DNA of 19,130 nucleotides from the NCBI GenBank assembly GCA_020200995.1, contig JAIVHQ010000224.1, positions 1-19,130 of the forward strand. Reading direction: 5' to 3'. Of this stretch, positions 1-7,654 are shown in pieces; position 1 is the stretch's first letter; each line of letters opens with the position of its first letter. Made by a program: the position numbers and the translations under genes. Origin of the DNA: Flavobacteriales bacterium. GTDB lineage: Bacteria; Bacteroidota; Bacteroidia; Flavobacteriales_D; Cryomorphaceae. The notes under the pieces were generated by a model. It had not been told where the DNA came from. It was given only the letters and a program-made list of their open reading frames with translations, and made no database searches.

Positions 1-1
1 G

Positions 2-535
2 TCCTACGCCGATCTCGAATTTATGGACCGCTTTATCTATGAGCACTTGAACTACGACCTGCGCACCACCACCATCACGCAGCGCTCGCCCGAGATTTTC
101 AACTGGCTCGAAATGCTCGACATCAACACCCTTGTCATCATTTCGCTGATGATCATCATTTCGGTGATCAATATGACTTCTGCCTTGCTGATTCTCATCA
201 TGGAGCGCACTCAAATGATCGGTATTCTCAAGGCCATGGGTGCAACATCCTGGCTCGTTCAAAGAATTTTTCTGAACCAGGCGGCCTACATCATCGGTGT
301 GGGGCTGATCATTGGCAATATTTTCGGGATCGGGATTTCGTGGCTGCAGTCGACATTTGGATTCATTAAGCTCGATCCGCAGCATTACTATGTCTCGGAA
401 GTGCCGGTGATGATCGACCCTACAAACATCATACTCCTGAATGTGTGCACATTGGCCATCTGCCTGGCCATGCTCCTCCTCCCTGCACTTGCAGTGAATA
501 ATGTGAAGCCGGCCAAGGCTATTAGGTTTAATTAA
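2..535 (+). CDS. FtsX-family ABC transporter permease, C-terminal part (cut by window edge)
   Basis: The frame is open to the left edge (the first visible codons read SYADLEF), so the ATG at 23 is internal and this is only the last 177 residues of a longer protein. Three hydrophobic stretches are visible, beginning INTLVIISLMIII, AAYIIGVGLIIG and NIILLNVCTLAIC. The sequence MERTQMIGILKAMGAT between the first two is the conserved loop of FtsX/MacB/LolC-E permeases, and the ending NNVKPAKAIRFN fits the usual P..AIR-type C-terminus of this family. Family members sit in the inner membrane and use an ATPase partner to move lipoproteins or other substrates, or to transmit force to the periplasm. 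LolC/E-like function is plausible, but the substrate cannot be told from this fragment. It is followed by a gap of 105 bases and then the CBS-like gene on the same strand. Confidence 0.85.
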   Translation, partial: SYADLEFMDRFIYEHLNYDLRTTTITQRSPEIFNWLEMLDINTLVIISLMIIISVINMTSALLILIMERTQMIGILKAMGATSWLVQRIFLNQAAYIIGVGLIIGNIFGIGISWLQSTFGFIKLDPQHYYVSEVPVMIDPTNIILLNVCTLAICLAMLLLPALAVNNVKPAKAIRFN

Positions 536-617
536 GGGCGTCCCTTTCCGGGAAAAAAGAGGGTGTGCTTCGCAGTATTCCGTATCCAAAGTGGGTGGTC
601 TATCCCGCGCAGTTTGG

Positions 618-625
618 TACCTTTG
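618..625 (+). promoter_or_regulatory. Candidate Bacteroidota -7 promoter element (TACCTTTG)
   Basis: TACCTTTG is an exact match to the Bacteroidota sigma-A -7 consensus TAnnTTTG and lies 15 bases before the ATG at 641. No good TTG-type -33 element is seen at the usual distance, and the implied leader is very short, so this is a candidate only. If real, the cysteine-metabolism gene and the overlapping gene after it start from their own promoter rather than from the permease. Confidence 0.4.
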
Positions 626-640
626 TAAAAATTTAATTTT

Positions 641-2011
641 ATGGCTTTTCGCAAAGCGTACAACAGCATTCTTGAAACCATCGGCGACACTCCGCTGATA
701 AGGATGAATAAAATCTGCAAGCACATCCCGGCACAGGTGTTTGCCAAAGTGGAATACTTCAATCCCGGACACAGCACCAAAGACCGAATGGCCCTTCAGA
801 TGATCGAAGACGCCGAGAAAGAAGGCAAACTCAAGCCGGGCGGAACGGTAATTGAATGCACTTCCGGAAATACGGGAATGGGCCTGGCCCTCGCCTGTAT
901 CGTAAAGGGGTACAAATTGATATGCACCCTGAGCGACAAGCAGAGCAAGGAGAAAATGGACATCCTCAGGGCCATGGGTGCGGAAGTGCACGTGTGCCCT
1001 ACGAATGTAGCTCCCGACCATCCGGACTCTTACTATTCTGTGGCATCGCGTCTCAATAAAGAAATCCCCAACTCCTTCTACCCTTACCAGTACGACAACC
1101 TCAGCAATCGCAAGGCGCACTACATGGCCACGGGCCCCGAAATCTGGGAACAAACCGATGGTAAAATCACCCATTTTGTAACGGGCGTGGGCACGGGCGG
1201 CACCATCAGTGGCGTGGGCCAATACCTGAAAGAGAAAAACCCCGACATCAAAATTTGGGGAGCAGACAGCTACGGTTCGGTATTCAAAAAATACCACGAG
1301 ACCGGCATTTTTGACGAAAACGAAATTTACTCCTACATCACTGAAGGCATCGGTGAAGATATCCTGCCGAAAAATGTAGACTTCGATGTGATCGATCATT
1401 TTGAAAAAGTCACCGATAAAGACGGCGCGGTATACGCCCGCGAACTGGCCCGAAAAGAAGGTCTCTTTTTGGGGTATTCGTGCGGATCGGCATACGCGGT
1501 GTTGGAGCAAATGAAGCATGAACTCACCGAAGATGATGTGGTGGTGGTTCTCTTTCACGACCATGGATCACGCTATGTGGGCAAGGTGTATAACGACGAT
1601 TGGATGAGGGACCGCGGCTTTTTGAACGACCGCAACAAAACGGCCCTCGACCTGGTAAATCGGCACAACGGCACCCCTCTGGTGACCATCGGTGCAGAAG
1701 AGCTCCTGGCAAACGCTATCGAAAAGCTGAAGAAATTTGACATTTCACAGATTCCTGTGATCCGCGACGGCAGTTTTATAGGTTCGATAGATGAGCGCTC
1801 AATTTTCAATACCATGTGCAACGGCAAACCCACAGCAGGGATGAAAGTGAAGGACATCATGGGAGCACCCTTTCCCGTTGTGGAAAGCGATGAAGATTTG
1901 AAGCAGGTGATTCGATTGGTCGACAAAAACACGCCCGCAGTTATTGTGAATATTGACGGGGAGCACTATCACATCATCACCAGGCAGGATTTGATTGCAG
2001 CGATGTCGTAA
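641..2011 (+). CDS. Cystathionine beta-synthase / cysteine synthase-like PLP enzyme with CBS domains
   Basis: This 456-residue cytoplasmic enzyme belongs to the PLP fold-type II beta-replacement family, which makes cysteine or cystathionine from (acetyl)serine and sulfide or homocysteine. The PLP Schiff-base lysine is K47 in HSTKDR. The phosphate and substrate loops are SGNTG (75-79) and GVGTGGT (182-188), and the cofactor serine region is GYSCGSA (278-284). After the catalytic core (about 1-325), residues about 335-456 carry a tandem CBS (Bateman) region, with segments such as ISQIPVIRDGSFIGSIDE and KVKDIMGAPFPVVESDEDL, which in this family senses adenosyl ligands. The N-terminal heme-binding extension of human CBS is absent. 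Domain layout favours cystathionine beta-synthase over plain CysK/CysM, but the reaction is not proved by sequence. Its TAA overlaps the next ATG by one base, implying translational coupling. Confidence 0.9.
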   Translation: MAFRKAYNSILETIGDTPLIRMNKICKHIPAQVFAKVEYFNPGHSTKDRMALQMIEDAEKEGKLKPGGTVIECTSGNTGMGLALACIVKGYKLICTLSDKQSKEKMDILRAMGAEVHVCPTNVAPDHPDSYYSVASRLNKEIPNSFYPYQYDNLSNRKAHYMATGPEIWEQTDGKITHFVTGVGTGGTISGVGQYLKEKNPDIKIWGADSYGSVFKKYHETGIFDENEIYSYITEGIGEDILPKNVDFDVIDHFEKVTDKDGAVYARELARKEGLFLGYSCGSAYAVLEQMKHELTEDDVVVVLFHDHGSRYVGKVYNDDWMRDRGFLNDRNKTALDLVNRHNGTPLVTIGAEELLANAIEKLKKFDISQIPVIRDGSFIGSIDERSIFNTMCNGKPTAGMKVKDIMGAPFPVVESDEDLKQVIRLVDKNTPAVIVNIDGEHYHIITRQDLIAAMS

Positions 2012-2826
2012 TGCCTGTCTACGTCGATCAAACAGGGAGAAATACTGAGATCGTCGAAAGACCTTCGCGCATTGTATCGCTCGTGCCCTCTCAGACGGAG
2101 TTGATTTGCGACCTCGGAAAAGAAGATGCACTGGTAGGAATCACCTCGTTTTGTGTGCATCCCGATCACATCTTTCGCAGTTGTGAGCGCGTGGGCGGCA
2201 CGAAAAACTTCAAAACAGGTAAGATTGCCGACCTGAAACCCGACCTCATTGTGGCCAACAAAGAGGAAAATCCAAAAGGCCGGATTTTAGAACTATCCGA
2301 GAGGTTTCCGGTTTGGGTGAGCGATGTTACCGACCTGGCCTCGGCGAAGGATATGATCGAAAAACTGGGAATCATTCTGGGCACAGCAGAGAAAGCATCC
2401 GACTGGGTAAAACAGCTGTCTGCTGATCATAAAAAGCGGGCCGCCCTGTTCAACAATAAAGCAAAGCCGACAGCCCTTTACCTCATCTGGAAAGACCCGT
2501 ACATGGCTGCGGGAACGGATACCTTCATTTCAGAAATGATGGCCGAGACGGGGCTGGAGAATGCATTACAAAGTCGCGGAGAGGCGGGTCTCCGATATCC
2601 GCGGATTACCAAAGAAGAAATCGAGGCACTGAATCCCGACTACATCCTGCTTTCGTCTGAACCTTATCCCTTCAAGCAAGAGCACGCCGATGCACTCAAG
2701 GATTTTTGCCGAAAAGCTGCCCTGCTCATAGATGGTGAAGCCTTCTCCTGGTATGGCTCGCGGCCTGTGAAGTGTGGCCCCTATCTGCTTTCAATGACAA
2801 AGCAGTTTCTGGCAGGAGCAAGTTAG
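2011..2826 (+). CDS. BtuF-like helical-backbone metal/cobalamin receptor, no signal peptide
   Basis: This 271-residue protein matches the periplasmic binding protein 2 family (COG0614-type, BtuF/FhuD relatives). Diagnostic segments are RPSRIVSLVPSQTELICDLG (18-37), VGGTKNFKTGKIADLKPDLIVANKEEN in the first lobe, the long linking helix around residues 115-145, and the second lobe with ITKEEIEALNPDYILLSSEPYPF. Classical members bind cobalamin, siderophores or heme and hand them to an ABC importer. This copy begins directly with MPVYVDQTGRNTEIVERPSR. The mature-type fold starts at residue 1, with no hydrophobic signal and no lipobox cysteine. No BtuC/BtuD-like importer genes are adjacent. The start is well fixed by the TAATG overlap with the enzyme gene before it. 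Either it works in the cytoplasm, possibly with that enzyme, or it is exported in some unrecognised way; both are inference. Confidence 0.85.
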   Translation: MPVYVDQTGRNTEIVERPSRIVSLVPSQTELICDLGKEDALVGITSFCVHPDHIFRSCERVGGTKNFKTGKIADLKPDLIVANKEENPKGRILELSERFPVWVSDVTDLASAKDMIEKLGIILGTAEKASDWVKQLSADHKKRAALFNNKAKPTALYLIWKDPYMAAGTDTFISEMMAETGLENALQSRGEAGLRYPRITKEEIEALNPDYILLSSEPYPFKQEHADALKDFCRKAALLIDGEAFSWYGSRPVKCGPYLLSMTKQFLAGAS

Positions 2827-2950
2827 CAGACTGCTTATTCCCATTCATGGAAAAGGCTTTAAAATGGCAACTTCAAGGAGAAGTTACCGTTCATCATAAT
2901 ATCGCCCGGCTCCTCTCCGGCTTTCGAGGAATTCCTTTAGATTCGCAGAA

Positions 2951-5257
2951 ATGATTTTTTCCGTCATACGCGCGACCATCGCGGCAATTTTGTGCCTTTC
3001 TGCGGTTACCGCTTCGGCGCAGCGCGTGGGCCTCGTATTGAGCGGTGGCGGAGCGAGCGGACTTGCCCACATCGGGGTTATCAAGGCCCTTGAGGAAGAA
3101 GGCATCCCCATCGACTACATCACAGGAACCTCTATGGGTGCGCTGGTGGGTGGACTCTACGCAGCGGGTTACAACACGGATGAGATGGTACGCTTCGCAA
3201 ACTCGCCCCAGTTCCTGCTGGCGGTAAGCGGCGAGCTCGAAGACAAAGATGTGTACTATTTCACCAAAGATCCTGAAGATGCCTCCATCATTCGCTTCAA
3301 GTTCGATTTCGAAAATTTCATTCAGAACACCATTCCTGCCAACGTAGTCACCCCTAACCTGATGGAATTTTTGTTTATGGATGTCTTTGCTCCTGCATCT
3401 GCCGCAGCGGGTTATGATTTCGACAACCTGATGGTCCCCTTTCGCTGTGTAGCTTCCGACGTGGTGAACAAGGAGCAACTCATTTTCTCGACAGGAAGCC
3501 TGCCTGTGGCCCTGAGAGCATCAGCCACCTATCCGTTTTATTACAGACCTTTGGTGGTAGACGGCACCATGCTGTTTGACGGAGGCTTGTACAACAATTT
3601 TCCTGCGGATGTCATGTACGATCACTTTCTGCCCGATGTGATTATCGGCAGCAACGTGGCTTCAGTTAACGCTCCACCCGACGAAGACGATTTGCTCTCT
3701 CAAATCAGAAATATGATTATGACGCAAAGCGATTACAGTATTCACTGTGACGATGGGTTGATCATAGAGCCGTCATCAGATATCGGCGTTTTCGATTTTT
3801 CGGAAATCGAAGCAGAAGTCGAAAAAGGCTACCTGGCTACCAAATCAAGAATGGATGAAATTGCAGACATGGTCACCCTACGTGTAGATCAGCAGGACGT
3901 TGATAACAAGCGGAACTCCTTTCGGGAAAAGTATCCTGAGAAAAATATCGGTAAGATTGATATTGAAGGAGATTTCAACGACAAACAGCGCGACTACCTC
4001 CGCTCTACAGTGGGGCCTGGTCCGGACGACACCTCATTTGTATTTGACGCATTCAGGGGTCAGTTTTTACGGCTCGCCCAGGATGATAAAATACGGCATG
4101 TACGCCCTGTGGCCCGCTACGACAGTGTAGCCGGTAATTTCGGCGTACTGTTAAATGTGCGACGAGAGCGCAATTTGACCGCCTTTTTCGGCGGAAACTT
4201 TTCTTCGAGGCCAATTAACATGGGTTATGTAGGTCTGAAATACAATATTTTCGGACGTTCGTCTACCAGCATCATGGCCAACAGCTATTTTGGCCGTTTT
4301 TACGGTTCGGCATTGCTCAAGGCTAAAATCGACTTCGGGGGCAAGAAACGCTGGAGCATGGAGCCCTATGTTATTCTCAACAGGTGGGATTACTTTCGGA
4401 ATTTCGCCACATTTTTCGAGCAATCAAGGCCGTCGTTTATTGTAAAAAATGAAGTGTTCGGTGGCATGAGCGGTGTGGCTTCATACGGCAACAATGCCAT
4501 CATCAAAGGCGATTTGCGCTATGGTGAAACCATCGACCGATACTATCAGACCGAAAATTTTACGGTAGAAGATACATCCGATGTGACACGGTTTGCCATG
4601 GGAAGCGCTGCCATAGGATATGATAGAAATACGCTGAATCGTAAATTGTACGCCAGCAAAGGCAGTAGACTCCAAATTACCACCCGCGGCATTTACGGCA
4701 AGGAAATAACGGATTACGGCACTACCCGACCTGTTCTGGACTCGGCGATCACATCCACACATGCGTGGATAGACTTCCGCATCAAGTATGAGAATTACTT
4801 TTTTAACAGCGGTTTTTTTAGCCTCGGATTCGACGTACAAGGGGTGTATTCCACCAAACCATTGTTTGCCAACTACGCAGCATCAGTGATTTCATCACCT
4901 GCCTATGAGCCTATTCCCGAAAGCCGAACCTTCTTTATCGAAGAGTTTCGCGCACACGAGTTTGCAGCACTTGGACTTCGATCTGTTTTTGAGATAAAAC
5001 CCAACCTGGAGTTCCGCCTGGAGGGTTACGCTTTTCAACCGCGCCGATCATTTGTAAGGGCTGAAAACAATCTGGTGGAGTTTTCCTCTGTACCGGGCAA
5101 TGCGCAATACATTGCTGCAAGTGCACTTGTTTTCAACAGTCCTCTCGGGCCCATCAGCCTAAATCTAAACTATTACAGCAGCCAGCTGGAAAGTCCGTGG
5201 AGCTTTCTTTTCAACTTCGGCTATACCTTGTTTAATAAAAGTGTATACGACATCTAA
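2951..5257 (+). CDS. Patatin-like phospholipase with POTRA and C-terminal beta-barrel (type Vd-like)
   Basis: This is a 768-residue predicted outer-membrane protein. Residues 1-23 form a signal peptide (hydrophobic run, then SAVTASAQ). The patatin domain follows at about 25-230, with the oxyanion loop SGGGASG (31-37), the nucleophile Ser61 in GTSMG and the catalytic Asp210 in the DGG motif, so the Ser-Asp dyad is complete. Residues about 333-408 (IGKIDIEGDF onward) look like a single POTRA-type module. Residues about 409-768 alternate polar and aromatic residues as in a 16-stranded Omp85-like barrel. This order matches PlpD/FplA-type (type Vd) proteins, whose lipase domain is carried across the outer membrane by their own barrel. 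The last residue is Ile, not the usual terminal Phe. A gap of 124 bases with no clear promoter precedes it. Substrates are likely phospholipids, but this is inference from the family. Confidence 0.9.
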   Translation: MIFSVIRATIAAILCLSAVTASAQRVGLVLSGGGASGLAHIGVIKALEEEGIPIDYITGTSMGALVGGLYAAGYNTDEMVRFANSPQFLLAVSGELEDKDVYYFTKDPEDASIIRFKFDFENFIQNTIPANVVTPNLMEFLFMDVFAPASAAAGYDFDNLMVPFRCVASDVVNKEQLIFSTGSLPVALRASATYPFYYRPLVVDGTMLFDGGLYNNFPADVMYDHFLPDVIIGSNVASVNAPPDEDDLLSQIRNMIMTQSDYSIHCDDGLIIEPSSDIGVFDFSEIEAEVEKGYLATKSRMDEIADMVTLRVDQQDVDNKRNSFREKYPEKNIGKIDIEGDFNDKQRDYLRSTVGPGPDDTSFVFDAFRGQFLRLAQDDKIRHVRPVARYDSVAGNFGVLLNVRRERNLTAFFGGNFSSRPINMGYVGLKYNIFGRSSTSIMANSYFGRFYGSALLKAKIDFGGKKRWSMEPYVILNRWDYFRNFATFFEQSRPSFIVKNEVFGGMSGVASYGNNAIIKGDLRYGETIDRYYQTENFTVEDTSDVTRFAMGSAAIGYDRNTLNRKLYASKGSRLQITTRGIYGKEITDYGTTRPVLDSAITSTHAWIDFRIKYENYFFNSGFFSLGFDVQGVYSTKPLFANYAASVISSPAYEPIPESRTFFIEEFRAHEFAALGLRSVFEIKPNLEFRLEGYAFQPRRSFVRAENNLVEFSSVPGNAQYIAASALVFNSPLGPISLNLNYYSSQLESPWSFLFNFGYTLFNKSVYDI

Positions 5258-5321
5258 TCCTGCCTCAGAGCGCACCCACGGGCACAACCGCATTTTACCG
5301 ATACACAATCAACAACCTCTG

Positions 5322-5663
5322 TCAGGCCTGTGCAGTGGGCCCACCGAAACCGCCCATGGGAAACGATGGTCCGCCATCGTGGCTTTTGGCATCCGATACG
5401 GTACCGTGAACAGCCTCGTACTTACTGATATTGTCAGCGAGTGCTTTGAGCAGTCGCTTCGCGTGTTGAGGAGTAAGAACGATGCGCGACTTCACTCGGG
5501 CTTTTGGCATTCCGGGCATTACGCGAACAAAGTCCACCACGAACTCGGCATTTGAGTGGGTAATGATAGCGAGGTTGGAGTAAATTCCGTCCGCGACATC
5601 TTCATTCAATTCAATGTTGATTTGGTTCCCTTTCTTTTCAGGGCTGTTTTGATTATCTGCCAT
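5322..5663 (-). CDS. DUF3467 domain protein
   Basis: This 113-residue small acidic protein matches the DUF3467 family. Its core (about 13-88, from NQINIELNEDVADGIYSNLA to RLLKALADNISKYE) contains the typical segments SNAEFVVDFVRVMPGMPKARVKSRIVLTPQHAKRLL, and it ends in a glycine/proline-rich tail (GGPSFPMGGFGGPTAQA). The function of the family is unknown. In Bacteroidota it is often found just downstream of rpoC, as here, which suggests a link to the transcription/translation operon but does not show one. A strong terminator hairpin separates it from rpoC, so it may depend on read-through or on an unseen promoter. It converges with the patatin gene, with 64 bases between the two stop codons. 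Confidence 0.85.
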   Translation of the reverse strand: MADNQNSPEKKGNQINIELNEDVADGIYSNLAIITHSNAEFVVDFVRVMPGMPKARVKSRIVLTPQHAKRLLKALADNISKYEAVHGTVSDAKSHDGGPSFPMGGFGGPTAQA

Positions 5664-5680
5664 TTGTATTCTGTATTTTA

Positions 5681-5713
5681 CGAAAAAGCCTCCCGAGGTG
5701 GGAGGCTTTTTCG
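5681..5713. terminator. Bidirectional intrinsic terminator after rpoC
   Basis: A perfect 14-base-pair inverted repeat (5681-5694 with 5700-5713) flanks a five-base loop GAGGT. The G/C-rich core GCCTCCC/GGGAGGC is extended by A5/T5 runs, so on either strand the hairpin ends in a T-run. It begins 18 bases after the rpoC stop codon and ends 17 bases before the DUF3467 start. It is well placed to end the long rpoBC transcript. Confidence 0.9.
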
Positions 5714-5731
5714 ACCATTGTTGTTCTTATT

Positions 5732-7654
5732 TTACTTCGAGTTCTTCAGCTTTGGTTTCACCTGGTTCTGTGAGCATTTTTTCATAATCCTCTTTCGATC
5801 CAACATTTCTTTCAATCCCAGCAGGTCGTCTCGCTTACCGCTAACGGCAGCCTCGTTGAGCACCTTAGTGGTTTCCTGGAAGGATGCCGCCGAGATAAAC
5901 GATTTAGTCTGCAGTGAAGCTCGGGTAATACCCTGAAGCAGCGGACGCGAAGTAGCCGGAATGGCATCTCGCACTTCCACGGGTTGGTGATCCTTTCGCT
6001 TCAGTTGAGAATTTTCGTCTCGCAACTGACGCGCCGAGATAATCATACCGGGCTTCAAGTTGGCACTTTCACCTGCTTCCACCACTACTTTCATTCCATA
6101 GATACGGTCGTTTTCGATCATGAAATCCATCTTCTCTACACTCTGCTTCTCGAGGAAACGTGTATCTCCCTGGTCTTCGATCTCTACCTTACGCATCATT
6201 TGTCGCACAATTATTTCAAAGTGCTTGTCATTGATCTTCACACCCTGAAGTCGGTACACTTCCTGAACTTCGTTCACGAGGTACTCCTGAACCTTTGTGG
6301 GTCCTTCAATGGCGAGAATGTCGCTCGGCGTGATGGCTCCGTCAGAAAGTGACTGACCTGCACGCACGAAGTCGTTCTCCTGAACCAGGATGTGCTTCGA
6401 TAGAGAGACAAGGTATTTCTTCACGTCTCCCGTCTTGCTCTCAACAATAATCTCGCGGTTACCGCGCTTGATTTTACCGTAAGAAACAATACCGTCGATT
6501 TCGCTCACAACAGCGGGGTTTGACGGATTTCGCGCTTCAAAAAGCTCGGTAATACGCGGCAGACCTCCTGTGATGTCACTCGACTTACCGCTCATTCGTG
6601 GAATCTTGGCAATAATATGACCGATGGTCACTTCCAGCCCTTCCTTCACACTCACGTGGGCACCTACGGGTAGGTTGTAAGACTTGGCGATCTCTTTCGT
6701 CTTCTTATCGACGATGTGAATAGCAGGATTCTTTTTCTTGTCGCGGCGCTCGGTGATCACCCTCTCGCGGTAACCCGTTTGCTCATCGACTTCCTCGCGG
6801 AAGGTTACCCCTTCTTCGAAGTTTTCAAATTTGATGCTACCGCTGGCTTCAGAGATGAATACTGCGTTGTAGGGATCCCACTTACAGATTACATCACCTT
6901 TCTTCACCGATTGTCCATCTTTTATAAAGAGTTCTGATCCGTAGGGAATGTTGCTCGTAGCAGTCACAATTCCCGTCTTCTTATCGATGAGTTTCATTTC
7001 ACCTGATCGGCCAACAACGATGGTTTTCTTCTCACCATCGGGAGTCACTTGCTCTACGTCGCGAATTTCTTCAAACTCGATTACGCCGTCAGATTTGGCC
7101 TTGATTTCAGACTCATCGGCAATGTTGGATGCAGTACCACCTACGTGGAATGTACGAAGGGTAAGTTGTGTACCCGGCTCTCCGATGGATTGTGCTGCAA
7201 TTACGCCGACAGCTTCGCCTTTTTGAACCATGCGGCCCGAGGAGAGGTTTCGTCCGTAGCACTTGGCACAAACACCGCGCTCGAGTTCGCAGGTCAATAC
7301 CGACCTGATTTCAACTTCCTCGATGCCTGCATCCTCTATGGCGTGAGCAGCATCTTCTCTGATTTCATCTCCTTCCGATACAATAAGTTCATCAGTATCG
7401 GGATGGAAAACATCGTGGAGGGAGGTGCGTCCCAGAATGCGCTCAAACAGCGGCTCGACGATCTCTTCATTTTTCTTGAGGGCCGTAGCCGTGAGTCCGC
7501 GAAGTGTGCCGCAATCTTCACCGAGAATAACCACGTCCTGCGCAACGTCAACCAGTCGCCTTGTGAGGTAACCGGCATCCGCTGTTTTAAGGGCGGTATC
7601 GGCAAGACCTTTTCGGGCGCCGTGGGTGGAGATAAAGTATTCAAGAATTGACAG
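5732..7654 (-). CDS. rpoC: RNA polymerase beta' subunit, C-terminal part (out of frame with the N-terminal part)
   Basis: This frame encodes the C-terminal 640 residues of beta', readable from about 7654 (LSILEYFISTHGARKG) to the TAA at 5732. It contains the whole bridge helix (GARKGLADTALKTADAGYLTRRLVDVAQD) and the second zinc-site cysteines (GEDCGT and CELERGVCAKC). It also contains the trigger-loop region (GEAVGVIAAQSIGEPGTQLTLRTFHVGGTA) and the C-terminal domain packing segment (DILAIEGPTKVQEYLVNEVQEVYRLQGVKINDKHFEIIVRQMMRKV). No start codon belongs here: an in-frame GTG at 7534 lies inside the end of the bridge helix and is not a true start. Codon use and protein conservation look normal, so it is not a decayed copy. 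It should be joined to the upstream half, with a lost piece between the two. Confidence 0.9.
   Translation of the reverse strand: MSILEYFISTHGARKGLADTALKTADAGYLTRRLVDVAQDVVILGEDCGTLRGLTATALKKNEEIVEPLFERILGRTSLHDVFHPDTDELIVSEGDEIREDAAHAIEDAGIEEVEIRSVLTCELERGVCAKCYGRNLSSGRMVQKGEAVGVIAAQSIGEPGTQLTLRTFHVGGTASNIADESEIKAKSDGVIEFEEIRDVEQVTPDGEKKTIVVGRSGEMKLIDKKTGIVTATSNIPYGSELFIKDGQSVKKGDVICKWDPYNAVFISEASGSIKFENFEEGVTFREEVDEQTGYRERVITERRDKKKNPAIHIVDKKTKEIAKSYNLPVGAHVSVKEGLEVTIGHIIAKIPRMSGKSSDITGGLPRITELFEARNPSNPAVVSEIDGIVSYGKIKRGNREIIVESKTGDVKKYLVSLSKHILVQENDFVRAGQSLSDGAITPSDILAIEGPTKVQEYLVNEVQEVYRLQGVKINDKHFEIIVRQMMRKVEIEDQGDTRFLEKQSVEKMDFMIENDRIYGMKVVVEAGESANLKPGMIISARQLRDENSQLKRKDHQPVEVRDAIPATSRPLLQGITRASLQTKSFISAASFQETTKVLNEAAVSGKRDDLLGLKEMLDRKRIMKKCSQNQVKPKLKNSK

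Noticed and set aside
539..560. Terminator after the permease gene (TCCC...GGGA)
   Set aside because: The stem is only four or five pairs and is followed by A's, not T's, on the plus strand.
2827..2950. Small plus-strand frame (2772-2954) before the patatin gene
   Set aside because: It starts inside the preceding gene, has no recognisable features, and its codons look like read-through of the spacer.
7336..7654. Programmed frameshift in rpoC
   Set aside because: A programmed shift would keep every codon. Here about 40-46 conserved residues are missing at the same point, and no slippery sequence is seen.
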